Source: DATEOR01 sp036279015
GTDB taxonomy: Bacteria; Actinomycetota; Thermoleophilia; Gaiellales; Gaiellaceae
Length of the DNA stretch: 64,000 nt
Reading direction: 5' to 3'
Assembly (NCBI GenBank): GCA_036279015.1
Contig: DASUJY010000074.1
Location: forward strand, 62,001-126,000
Below the pieces are notes generated by a model. It was given only the letters and a program-made list of their open reading frames with translations, was not told the DNA's origin and made no database searches. Of the stretch, positions 49,399 through 57,702 are shown in pieces. Each line of letters opens with the position of its first letter. The stretch's first letter is position 1. The position numbers were made by a program, and so were the translations under genes.

Positions 49399-50622
49399 GT
49401 GAGCACGCCTGCCTACGCCGAGAGAGTTCCCGCCGCAAGACCGACCCACGACGAGCCGGCCTCCCCTGGGCTCAGCGCCGGCTGGGCCGTCGTGGCGATC
49501 CTGCTCGGAATCGCCGTGGCCGTCCTGAGCATCGTCGCCTTCGGAATGTGGGCGGATGCCCACGACGCGCGCAGCGCGGCCGCGCAGGCGCCCCCCGCGG
49601 CACCGGCCGCTACGGCCGCTACGGCCGCTACGGCCGCTACGGCGCACACCATGCCTGGCACGGCCGGCACGGGTGCCCAGCAGGGAGCGGTCGCGACTCC
49701 GAGCTTCGCCAACATCGCGGCGCCGAACGCGGCCAAGATCGCGGCCGCCCACAAGGCCTTTCCCGCCGAGCTGCCGGCGACCACGCCGGGTCCGGTCGTG
49801 AAGGTGCAGCTCGAGATGCAGCATCGGATCGTCGAGGTCGCGCCCGGGATCAAGTATCAGGCATGGACGTTCGGCAACTCCGTTCCCGGCCCCGTCATCC
49901 ACGCGCGCCAGGGCCAGACCGTCGAGGTCACGCTCACGAACGGGTCGCCGATGGCGCACTCGGTCGACTTCCACGCGGCGCGTGTCGCGCCCGACAAGGC
50001 GTTCGTGGACGTCCAGCCCGGCAAGTCGTTCACCTTCTCGTTCAAGGTCGACGACCCCGGCGTCTACATGTACCACTGCGGCACGAAGCCGGTGCTCGCG
50101 CACATCGCGAACGGCATGTTCGGCGCGATCGTCGTCGACCCGGCCGATACCTCGCTGATGCCGCCGTCCCACCACTCCTTCGTGCTCGTCTCGAACGAGT
50201 GGTATCTGAACGGGCCGGGCCTGAAGCAGCCGGCCGGGCTCGACATGGTCAAGGCGCACGAGATGAAGCCCGACTGGGTGACCTGGAACGGCTACGCCGG
50301 CCAGTACGCCGCGCACCCTCTCGAGGCCCATCCCGGCCACACCGCCCGCTTCTACGTCGTCGCGGCCGGGCCGAGCCTCGGCACCGCCTTCCACGTGGTC
50401 GGAACGGTGATCGACCGCGCCTGGGTTGACGGCGACGTGCTCGATCCGCCCGAGCGCGGCGTCCAGACGGTCGACGTCCCCGCCGGCGGGTCAGGGATCT
50501 TCGACGTCGAGATCGACAAGCCCGGGCTCTACCCATTCGTGAGCCACTCGTTCGCCTCGGTCGACATGGGACAGGTCGGCGTCCTCAACGTCGGGGGCGT
50601 GACCGGGACGATGAGCCACTGA
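49399..50622 (+). CDS. Membrane-anchored two-domain multicopper oxidase, NirK-like
   Basis: The 407-aa product has one membrane helix (residues 28-50) and an Ala/Thr spacer (60-95), then two cupredoxin domains. Type 1 copper ligands are H187, C227, H235 and M240 (HSVDFHA, YHCGTKPVLAHIANGM). Type 2 ligands are H192, H226 and H383 (SHSF). Asp190 matches the catalytic Asp of NirK. The segment that carries the second catalytic His in NirK (PHLIGGHGD) reads FHVVGTVID here, so that His is replaced by Val337. Nitrite reduction is therefore doubtful. GTG 49399 follows GAGGAG. Confidence 0.82.
   Translation: MSTPAYAERVPAARPTHDEPASPGLSAGWAVVAILLGIAVAVLSIVAFGMWADAHDARSAAAQAPPAAPAATAATAATAATAHTMPGTAGTGAQQGAVATPSFANIAAPNAAKIAAAHKAFPAELPATTPGPVVKVQLEMQHRIVEVAPGIKYQAWTFGNSVPGPVIHARQGQTVEVTLTNGSPMAHSVDFHAARVAPDKAFVDVQPGKSFTFSFKVDDPGVYMYHCGTKPVLAHIANGMFGAIVVDPADTSLMPPSHHSFVLVSNEWYLNGPGLKQPAGLDMVKAHEMKPDWVTWNGYAGQYAAHPLEAHPGHTARFYVVAAGPSLGTAFHVVGTVIDRAWVDGDVLDPPERGVQTVDVPAGGSGIFDVEIDKPGLYPFVSHSFASVDMGQVGVLNVGGVTGTMSH
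49605..49640 (+). repeat. Nine-base tandem repeat, four copies
   Basis: GGCCGCTAC is repeated four times without mismatch inside the NirK-like gene. It encodes Ala-Ala-Thr units of the spacer between the membrane anchor and the copper domains. Copy number changes would alter the spacer without a frameshift. Confidence 0.9.
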
Positions 50623-50631
50623 GAGACGGAG

Positions 50632-50657
50632 CGAGCCGTGCCTACCGGCGCGGCTCG
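50632..50657. terminator. Candidate bidirectional terminator between convergent genes
   Basis: CGAGCCG (50632-50638) pairs with CGGCTCG (50651-50657) around a 12-nt loop, in the 47-bp gap between the NirK-like and the release-factor-like genes. No U-tract is present on either side. Confidence 0.4.
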
Positions 50658-50669
50658 TGGCGGCCCCGC

Positions 50670-51812
50670 TCAGTAGCGAAGGAGGGCGCCGATTCCGCCG
50701 ACGGGGTCCAGATCCTGCCGGTGCCGGACCGCCCAGACACGCCCGCCGTTGACGAGGGTCTGATGCACCGCGAGGTCGAGCCCGTCGTCGGACTCCTCCA
50801 TGCTGGTGCCGTCGAGGGGGCACTTGCCGCCCTCGACCGAGAGGCGACCGCACTGCGGGCACCGGAACGCCTTGTGATCGGCGCCGTCCTGGAAGAGGAG
50901 CAGCTCGACGCGCGCGTCGGTGGCCGCCTCGAGCGTCGCCTCCCACCCCGCCGCCGCGCGGCCGCCCCGGCCGATCTCCTCGTGCCACCGGTCGACCGCC
51001 TCGGTCTCCTTCTCGGCCTGGTAGCGCTCCAGCACGGGCGTTGCGAGCGCGAGCAGCTCCGCCGGAGCAGCATGAGCCTCGGCCACCGTCCAGCCGATCA
51101 CGGCCGCACGCGCCTCGTGCGTGAGGAGATCCTCGAACTCGGCCCGCGTCCCCTCGGAGGAGATGACGACGACCTGCACGCCGGCAAGCCGCCTGACGAG
51201 CCGGTCGAGCTCCTCGGCGACGTCGCGCAGATGCTCCTGGACGAGCGTCTCGATGTGGCGCTGGTAGCGCGACTGCGACCAGCCGCCTTGGTCGTGCTGA
51301 CCAGGCTGGTCCTCGGTGTGGTCGGCGAGATCCTCGAGCTTGCCGCCCCGGAGCCGGTAGAACTGGCCGCGCTCCCGGCCGGCGACGACGATGAGCGCGC
51401 CCTCGCCGCGGCCGACCAGCGGCACGAGCGGGGCGAGGTAGAGGTTCCGCCCCACCTTGACGCCGTCCGGGACCGCCTCGGTCAGCGGCAACGGCCGCCA
51501 GATGTTGTCGAGGCCGGAGGAAAAGATCGCGAGCCCGCGCGCGCCGTTGCGTGTGAACTCGCGCGTGTAGAAGTCGCGAATGCGCTCGAAGTCGGCCTTG
51601 AGGCCCGCGCGCTGGTCGTGGGTGAGCTGGCGCTTGTTTGCCCCGTTGCCCTTGGCCGCCTCGTCGAGCAGCGAGTGCAGCCGCGTGGCGGCATCCCCAG
51701 GAGTAGGCGTCACCCGCGGATCGAGGTCGAGATAGAGGCTGATCGCGCACCCCTTCTCCGCCTCGAAACCCGCCAGATCACGAAGCTCGTCCCAGGTGAT
51801 CGTGCGTGCCAT
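50670..51812 (-). CDS. Vms1/eRF1-like peptidyl-tRNA release protein (actinobacterial VLRF1 type)
   Basis: The 380-aa protein has the eRF1-like fold of the bacterial VLRF1/baeRF group. The catalytic-loop-like motif GGWSQSRYQR (residues 176-185, Gln180) parallels the GSQ/GGQ loop of Vms1 and release factors. It is followed by HIETLVQEHLRDVAEELDRL and VQVVVISSEGTRAEFEDLL. A zinc ribbon (CPQCGRLSVEGGKCPLDG) lies near the C-terminus. Vms1-type enzymes cleave nascent chains from stalled tRNA-ribosome complexes, so a translation rescue role is likely. It is divergent from thioredoxin reductase. Confidence 0.78.
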   Translation of the reverse strand: MARTITWDELRDLAGFEAEKGCAISLYLDLDPRVTPTPGDAATRLHSLLDEAAKGNGANKRQLTHDQRAGLKADFERIRDFYTREFTRNGARGLAIFSSGLDNIWRPLPLTEAVPDGVKVGRNLYLAPLVPLVGRGEGALIVVAGRERGQFYRLRGGKLEDLADHTEDQPGQHDQGGWSQSRYQRHIETLVQEHLRDVAEELDRLVRRLAGVQVVVISSEGTRAEFEDLLTHEARAAVIGWTVAEAHAAPAELLALATPVLERYQAEKETEAVDRWHEEIGRGGRAAAGWEATLEAATDARVELLLFQDGADHKAFRCPQCGRLSVEGGKCPLDGTSMEESDDGLDLAVHQTLVNGGRVWAVRHRQDLDPVGGIGALLRY

Positions 51813-51898
51813 CGGCTTCCAACAGTACGTTTCCGGAGGCAGGCGAAACTACACGAGAGGAACAATCACCTGCCGAATTGCGTTTACTTCAGAGAAGT

Positions 51899-52900
51899 AT
51901 GACGAGCGCGGACAGAAAGGACTCTGTGAACAACGACGTACGCGAGCTGATCGTGATCGGCGGCGGGCCCGCCGGCTACACCGCCGCCCTCTATGCAGCC
52001 CGTGCAAACCTCAATCCCCTCGTCATCGAGGGCTTCGCCTGGGGCGGACAGCTGATGATCACGAGCGACGTCGAGAACTATCCCGGCTATCCCGCCGGGA
52101 TCCTCGGCCCCGAGATGATGCAGGACTTCCGCAAGCAGGCCGCGCGCTTCGGGGCCGAGTTCGTGACGGACGACGTCACGAAGGTCGACTTTTCCGAGCA
52201 CCCCTTCGGCGTCTGGGTCGGCGACACGGAGTACCGCGCGGAAGCGGTCATCGTCGCGACCGGCGCGAACGCCCGCCAGCTCGGGCTCGAGTCCGAGAAG
52301 ACGCTTCAGGGCCGGGGCGTCTCCTACTGCGCGGTCTGCGACGCCGCCTTCTTCAAGGACCGCGAGGTCGTCGTCGTCGGCGGCGGCGACTCCGCGATGG
52401 AGGAAGCGACCTTCCTTGCCAAGTTCGCTCCCAAGGTGACGATCGTGCACCGGCGCTCGAGCTTCCGGGCCTCGCCGATCATGGTCGACAGGGCGCGGGC
52501 CAGCGACCGCGTCGACTTCGTGCTCGACTCCGTCGTCGAGGACGTGCTCGGCACCGAGAACGGCTCCGTCACCGGCGTCCGCATTCGCAACGTGAAGACG
52601 GGCGAGGAGACGGTGCTCGAGGCCGACGGGCTCTTCGTCGCCATCGGGCACGACCCGTCGACGGCGCTCTTCCGCGGACAGCTCGACATGGACGAAGCCG
52701 GCTACATCGTCACGAAGGGCAAGACGACCGAGACCAACGTCCCGGGCGTCTTCGCCGCCGGCGACGTCCAGGATCACGTGTACCGGCAGGCCGTCACGGC
52801 TGCCGGCTCGGGCACGATGGCCGCGCTCGACGCCGAGCGCTGGCTCGCCGCCCGAGAGGGCAAGCCGGAAGCTGCGCTCGCATCGCCGCGCAACTGGTAG
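51899..52900 (+). CDS. trxB: Thioredoxin reductase
   Basis: The 333-aa flavoenzyme has the FAD site ELIVIGGGPAGYTAALYAAR, the redox-active pair SYCAVCDAAFF, the NADPH site VVVVGGGDSAMEEATFLAKF with HRRSSFRAS, and the C-terminal VFAAGDVQDHVYRQAVTAAG. It transfers electrons from NADPH to thioredoxin. The ATG at 51899 is used; GTG 51926, nearer the FAD strand, is possible. No trxA gene is adjacent in this window. Confidence 0.95.
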   Translation: MTSADRKDSVNNDVRELIVIGGGPAGYTAALYAARANLNPLVIEGFAWGGQLMITSDVENYPGYPAGILGPEMMQDFRKQAARFGAEFVTDDVTKVDFSEHPFGVWVGDTEYRAEAVIVATGANARQLGLESEKTLQGRGVSYCAVCDAAFFKDREVVVVGGGDSAMEEATFLAKFAPKVTIVHRRSSFRASPIMVDRARASDRVDFVLDSVVEDVLGTENGSVTGVRIRNVKTGEETVLEADGLFVAIGHDPSTALFRGQLDMDEAGYIVTKGKTTETNVPGVFAAGDVQDHVYRQAVTAAGSGTMAALDAERWLAAREGKPEAALASPRNW

Positions 52901-52916
52901 TCGTTAGGACGACCCC

Positions 52917-53363
52917 GTGCCGTACTTCATCTGCCCCAACTGCCGGCGGCGCTCGATCGATCACGACCGGCGCGAAGATCTGACCAATGAGGCGGTCGGC
53001 TGCTCGCACTGCGGCTTCGGCTTCCTCTTCGAGCTTCTCGACGACTACTACCCCGCGCCGGGGACCGGGTTCGTCGTCTGCGACCAGGAGCGCAGGATCA
53101 TCGCCTCCGGGCAGGGAGTCTTCGAGCTGACGGGTTTCCGCGAGCAGGAGCTGCTCGGGCGCGACGTCACGGAGGCGTTCTCCATGCAGACGAACGGCGA
53201 TGCCAACCCGGCGGAGATCGCGGTCGAGTGGGGCGTCCGCCAGCTCGGCAAGAAGGTGACCCTGCGGACGCGCTCGGGCGTCGCGAAGGAGATCATCGCC
53301 GACTACTTCCCGGCCTACGACGAGGACGGCGGGCTCCTCGTCGCCCTGATCCCCAAGCCCTAG
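52917..53363 (+). CDS. PAS-domain protein with N-terminal zinc ribbon (148 aa)
   Basis: Residues 1-35 form a zinc ribbon (CPNCRRRSIDHD and CSHCGFGFLF). A PAS core follows: TGFVVCDQERRIIASGQGVF, then ELTGFREQELLGRDVTEAF and VTLRTRSGVAKEIIADYFPA. No kinase or effector domain is present, so it probably signals by protein contact or senses a ligand through PAS. GTG 52917 lies 16 bp after trxB, so the two are likely co-transcribed, which suggests a redox link. The stop overlaps the convergent gene by 4 bp. Confidence 0.78.
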   Translation: MPYFICPNCRRRSIDHDRREDLTNEAVGCSHCGFGFLFELLDDYYPAPGTGFVVCDQERRIIASGQGVFELTGFREQELLGRDVTEAFSMQTNGDANPAEIAVEWGVRQLGKKVTLRTRSGVAKEIIADYFPAYDEDGGLLVALIPKP

Positions 53364-53659
53364 GCAGCGGCGTCGGCCGCCTCGTAGAGGCGCTGCTCGA
53401 CCCAGGCCTGGAGCTCCTCGACCGCGGCGAGCGAGGCACCGAGCTCGGCGATCTCCGCGCGCACCTCCCGAGGCTCGACCTGTGGAAGGAAGCCGAGCGT
53501 TTCCAGCCGGGCGACCGTCGCGGAGTCGAGCACCCGCCTCGCCTCGCGCTCGATCCCCGCTTGCCGGAGCCTCGCCCGGGCCCGCTCGAGCTGGGCGGCG
53601 AGCGTCGAGGACCTCGCGGCGAGCTCGTCGGCGAAGAGCGCGAGATCGACCGACCGCAT
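53360..53659 (-). CDS. Hypothetical coiled-coil protein (99 aa)
   Basis: ATG 53659 begins MRSVDLALFADELAARSSTL, followed by a predicted coiled coil (AAQLERARARLRQAGIEREA) and a second helical pair ending AVEELQAWVEQRLYEAADAA. It has no cysteines or membrane segment. It lies downstream of nth on the same strand, 52 bp after the nth stop. No family is recognised; codon use is normal. The composition suggests a small dimeric helical protein. Confidence 0.6.
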   Translation of the reverse strand: MRSVDLALFADELAARSSTLAAQLERARARLRQAGIEREARRVLDSATVARLETLGFLPQVEPREVRAEIAELGASLAAVEELQAWVEQRLYEAADAAA

Positions 53660-53711
53660 GCCTTGAAGGTACGGCGCTTCGGCGCGCGAGTGACGCGCGC
53701 TTCGAAACAAG

Positions 53712-54380
53712 TCAGACGCGACTCGAGGGACAGAGGCGGTTCACGACGCACTCGCCGCAACGTGGCGAGCGCGCGAGACAGACGCGCCGACCGTGCCAGA
53801 TGAGCAGGTGCGGGAAGCGGGCCCAGTCCGGACGCGGCACGAGGCGCACGAGGTCCCGCTCGATCTTCACGGGGTCGTCCTGCCGGGTGAACCGGAGCCG
53901 CTGCGACAGGCGGCGGACGTGCGTGTCGACGACGATCCCCTGCGTCGCCCCGCGCTCGGCCGCGACGACGTTGGCCGTCTTGCGGCCGACTCCGGGCAGC
54001 CTGACGAGCTCCTCGAGCCGCGTCGGCACCTCGCCGCCGTAGTCCGCCAGGAGGACGTGCATCGCGCCGCGCAGGTTCCTCGCCTTCTGCCTGAAGGTGC
54101 CGGTCGGGCGCAGGTCGCGCTCGAGCTCCTCGAGGGGGACGGAGAGGTAGTCCTCGGGGCTGCGATATTTCCTGAAGAGCTTCTCGGTGACGCGGTTGAC
54201 CGTCACGTCGGTGGTCTGCGCGGAGAGCATGACCGAGACGAGAAGCTCGAGGTCGCTCCGGAAGCGGAGGGCGATCACGGCGTCGGGATGGGCGGCGGCC
54301 AGGAGCTCGATCACCGGGACGACGCGCTCCTTCTTCGGCCCGACCCGCTTGCGGGCCTCGCCGACGTAGCTTCGGTGCAA
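53712..54380 (-). CDS. nth: Endonuclease III (DNA glycosylase/AP lyase)
   Basis: The 222-aa protein has the helix-hairpin-helix LPGVGRKTANVVAAERGATQ with the catalytic Lys, the catalytic Asp in IVVDTHVRRLSQR, and a C-terminal Fe-S cluster C-x6-C-x2-C-x5-C (CLARSPRCGECVVNRLC). It removes oxidised pyrimidines and cleaves the abasic site. It starts at TTG 54380, one base after the stop of the AddA-like gene, so expression is coupled to the recombination helicase. Confidence 0.93.
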   Translation of the reverse strand: MHRSYVGEARKRVGPKKERVVPVIELLAAAHPDAVIALRFRSDLELLVSVMLSAQTTDVTVNRVTEKLFRKYRSPEDYLSVPLEELERDLRPTGTFRQKARNLRGAMHVLLADYGGEVPTRLEELVRLPGVGRKTANVVAAERGATQGIVVDTHVRRLSQRLRFTRQDDPVKIERDLVRLVPRPDWARFPHLLIWHGRRVCLARSPRCGECVVNRLCPSSRV

Positions 54381-54381
54381 C

Positions 54382-57300
54382 CTAGTCCCCGACGGCCGGC
54401 GCGACCACGACGGCTCCGGGCAAGCCGAGGCCCGCGCAGACGACGTCGAGGGCGGGACACCCGGCGCAGGCGAACTCGCTCGGCGTCGGCCGGAACTCGC
54501 CGTTCTCGATCGCCGCGATCGCGGCCGAGAGCTCGGCCTCGAGGTCGGGAACCTCTGCGCTCACGAACGTCCGCCGGACAACGTCCTCGGGCCGCTCGAG
54601 GAACACGTACGCCACCTCGACCTCATCGGCCCCGGCCCGGAAGCACGCGAGCGCGTAGACGAGGCGCTGGAGCGAGTAGTCGTCCTCGAGGGCTTCCTCC
54701 GGCGTCAGATCCTCGAGCCGGTTGGTCTTGTAGTCGACGACCAGCGCGCGGCCTTCTGCCATCCGGTAGAGGTCGAAGCGGCCGTGGAGGAGGACGCCGT
54801 CGTGCTCGAAGGCAAACGGGAGCTCGGGCCTCGGCTCGAGGCCCTCCCGGAGCTCGCGCGCGAGCGGCGAGGCGTGCCAGGCGCGGATCAGGCTCTCGAT
54901 CCGCGCAAGATCCTCCGGCGTCGCGGAGGGGTAGCGGGCGAGCGCGAGCCCGGCTGCCCGCTCCTCCTCGGCCCCCTGCTCAAGAAGAACGTGCACCGCG
55001 TCGCCGATCTCGGTGGCCGCGAGACCTTCGGCCCCTGCCTGCGCCGGGGCGGCCGCGGAGGAGCGCAGACCGGCGATGCGCTCGGCGTAGAAGCGGTACG
55101 AGCAGCGCCCGAAGAGGGCGAGGGCGCTGTAGGAGAGGTGACGGATCCGGAAGGCCGGAGGCTCGGGGATCGGGGCGAGCGGCGGCAGCTCCGGCGCCGC
55201 GCGGCCGGCCGCGCCCTCGGCCGCCGCAAAGAGCTCGAGCTGGGCGGCCTCGCTCTCGAGCGGCTCGGGCTGGGCCTCGGCGCGCCGGTCGACCCGCAGG
55301 AGAACGCGGGCGCCTTCGCGCTCGAGCTCGACCGGCTCGGTCGCCTCGAGATCCGCCTCGAGGCGGTCCAGCATCCAGCGGATGGGCGCCTTTGCGTCCC
55401 GGCTCGAGGAGGGATCGACGGCGCCCGAGACGATCAGCCGGTCGATCGCGCGCGTCATCGCGACGTAGTAGAGCCGGCGCGTCTCCGCCTCGTCCGCGGC
55501 GCGCTCGGCCTCGCGAAGCGCGTCGAACCCCGAGGACGCGTGGCGCTTCCCGGTGGCCGGGTCGACGATCTTGAAGCCGACACGTCCGTCCGGTAGGCAG
55601 AGCACCTCGTCGCGCGCCGCATGCTCCGGGTTCCGCCCGGCATCCGCGACGACGACGACCTTGAACTCGAGGCCCTTCGCCGAGTGGATCGTGAGCAGCC
55701 GGACCGCGTCTGCACCCTCCTCCTCGGCGACGGCCTCGCTCTCCCTGGCTCCGACCGCCTCCTGATCGGCGACGAAGCGGAGGAAGCCCTCGAGGTCGGG
55801 CCCGCGGAGCTCCTCGTAGGAACGGGCGAGGCGTGCGAGCTTGCGCAGATTGGCGTAGCGGCGCCGTCCGTCCCAGCGGGCCAGGATCGCCAGGTCGTAG
55901 TCGTGCTCGGAGACGATCCGCTCGCAGAGCTGTTCGAGGCCGAGCCGGGCCGAGAGGCGAACGAGCCGGTCGTAGCGCTGGCGAAACGCCTCGAAGAGGC
56001 GGCGGTCACGCGGCCCCAGCTCGGCCGGGAGCGCCCGCTCGAGGCCGCTGAACAGCGGGCGGCGCCCGGCGGCACGGCGCAGGAGGTAGAGCGCGTCGTT
56101 CGACACACCCACGAACGGCGAGGCGAGGACGCTGACGAGCGCCTCGTCGTCGTAGCGGTTGAGGAGGAGGCGCAGGTACATCGTCAGGTCGGTCACCTGC
56201 TGCTGGCCGAAGTAGCCGCGCCCGGCGGCCCGGTAGGTCGGCAGCCCCTCGCGCCGGAGCGCCTCCTCGTAGCGCTCGGCGTCCGTTCCCGCGGCGAAGA
56301 GGAGCACGATGTCTCCCGGCGTGGCCTCGCCGGAGTCCACGAGCTCGCGGACGCGCCGTGCGACATGCCTCGCCTCCGCGAGCCGCCAGTGGAGGTCGCC
56401 CTCGCGGTAGCTCGCCTTGTCGGTGACGAGCAGCTCGACGGCCGGCCCGAAGATCGGATCGGGGAAGCGGCCCGCCGCGACGAGCGGCTCGTATCCGGTG
56501 CCGAACTCGGCCCCGAAGAGATGGTTGACGACGCTCAGCACCTCCGGGCGCGAGCGGTAGTTCTCGGTCAGCGGCAGGACGCCCGCGCTCGCGGCACGGC
56601 GCTCGCGGAAGACCTCGACGTCGGCATGCCGGAAGCGGTAGATCGACTGGAACTCGTCGCCGACGAAGAAGACCTCCTCGCCCGCGACGAGGTCGACGAG
56701 CTCGCACTGGAGCCGGTTCGTGTCCTGGAACTCGTCGACGAGGATCGACTGGAAGCGCCAGCGCACGTCCTCCCGCACCTTCTCGTTGAGCTGAAGGAGG
56801 GCGCGGGCCTGGAGCTGGAGGTCTTCGAAGTCGAGCGCCGACTCGCCGGCCTTCGCCTCCGAGTAAGCGGCGTCGAAGCCGCGCAGAAGCTCCTCGAGCA
56901 GCGTCCGGTCGCGCGCCGCGATCTCGTCGAGGGCGGCCTGCTCGACGACGGCGAGCGCCTCTCCGAAGGACGCGAACCGCTCGCGCTCATCCCCGCCGAC
57001 GCGAAGGTCGGAGAGGTCGAGCAGGCGCTCGGCCGGCGGGGCGGGGTCGAGCAGCTGAAGGGCATCCTCGACCTGGGCGCGGCCGGGGAGCGCTTTTTCG
57101 GTCGAGCGCAGCGTGAGCTCGGCCACCTCCCGGAGCTCGGCGAGCGCGGTCGCGAGCGAGGTGACCGGCTCGCCGGGAAGCTCGAGCGCCCGTCCGGCCG
57201 AGCGCAGCCGCTCGTAGACGCTCGTCAGCATTCCCCGCAGCCCCGCGGCGCCGTAGGTGGCGAGCAGGCGAACGCGCTCGGGCTCCCCACTCTCTACGTA

Positions 57301-57702
57301 GGCGGCGAGGGCCTCGGCGAACGCCTCGGAGCGGAGCACGGAGGCCTGGCTCTCGTCCAGCACGCGGAAGCGAGGGTCGAGCCCCGCCTCGAAGGGATGG
57401 GTCCGGAGCAGGCGGTGGCAGAAGCCGTGGATGGTCGAGATCCAGCCGCCGTCGAGCTCGCGCGCGAGCTCGTGCCGCTCGACCTCGAGCAGCCGCTCAC
57501 GGATCCGGGTTCTCAGCTCGCCGGCGGCCCGCTCCGTGTAGGTGATCACGAGGACGTTGTCGATCCCGAGGCCGCGCTCGCACAGGGCCTTGACGAACCG
57601 CTCCACGAGCACGGTCGTCTTCCCGGTCCCGGCTCCGGCCGAGACGAAGACGACGCCGGGCTCCTCGATCGCCGCGGTCTGCTGTGCGCTCGGGGCCCTC
57701 AT
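54382..57702 (-). CDS. UvrD-type helicase with C-terminal Fe-S nuclease (AddA/AdnB-like)
   Basis: The 1106-aa protein has SF1 helicase motifs: Walker A FVSAGAGTGKTTVLVERFVK (residues 19-38), STIHGFCHRLLR, Walker B ILVDEFQDTNRLQ, LTENYRSRPEVL and LTIHSAKGLEFKVVVV. A RecB-type nuclease domain follows, with HGRFDLYR and ALVVDYKTNRLED, and four cysteines (GRCSYR and CAGCPALDVVC) likely to hold an Fe-S cluster. The ATG at 57702 overlaps the stop of the AddB-like gene by 4 bp. With it, the protein forms a double-strand-break resection complex. Confidence 0.9.
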   Translation of the reverse strand: MRAPSAQQTAAIEEPGVVFVSAGAGTGKTTVLVERFVKALCERGLGIDNVLVITYTERAAGELRTRIRERLLEVERHELARELDGGWISTIHGFCHRLLRTHPFEAGLDPRFRVLDESQASVLRSEAFAEALAAYVESGEPERVRLLATYGAAGLRGMLTSVYERLRSAGRALELPGEPVTSLATALAELREVAELTLRSTEKALPGRAQVEDALQLLDPAPPAERLLDLSDLRVGGDERERFASFGEALAVVEQAALDEIAARDRTLLEELLRGFDAAYSEAKAGESALDFEDLQLQARALLQLNEKVREDVRWRFQSILVDEFQDTNRLQCELVDLVAGEEVFFVGDEFQSIYRFRHADVEVFRERRAASAGVLPLTENYRSRPEVLSVVNHLFGAEFGTGYEPLVAAGRFPDPIFGPAVELLVTDKASYREGDLHWRLAEARHVARRVRELVDSGEATPGDIVLLFAAGTDAERYEEALRREGLPTYRAAGRGYFGQQQVTDLTMYLRLLLNRYDDEALVSVLASPFVGVSNDALYLLRRAAGRRPLFSGLERALPAELGPRDRRLFEAFRQRYDRLVRLSARLGLEQLCERIVSEHDYDLAILARWDGRRRYANLRKLARLARSYEELRGPDLEGFLRFVADQEAVGARESEAVAEEEGADAVRLLTIHSAKGLEFKVVVVADAGRNPEHAARDEVLCLPDGRVGFKIVDPATGKRHASSGFDALREAERAADEAETRRLYYVAMTRAIDRLIVSGAVDPSSSRDAKAPIRWMLDRLEADLEATEPVELEREGARVLLRVDRRAEAQPEPLESEAAQLELFAAAEGAAGRAAPELPPLAPIPEPPAFRIRHLSYSALALFGRCSYRFYAERIAGLRSSAAAPAQAGAEGLAATEIGDAVHVLLEQGAEEERAAGLALARYPSATPEDLARIESLIRAWHASPLARELREGLEPRPELPFAFEHDGVLLHGRFDLYRMAEGRALVVDYKTNRLEDLTPEEALEDDYSLQRLVYALACFRAGADEVEVAYVFLERPEDVVRRTFVSAEVPDLEAELSAAIAAIENGEFRPTPSEFACAGCPALDVVCAGLGLPGAVVVAPAVGD

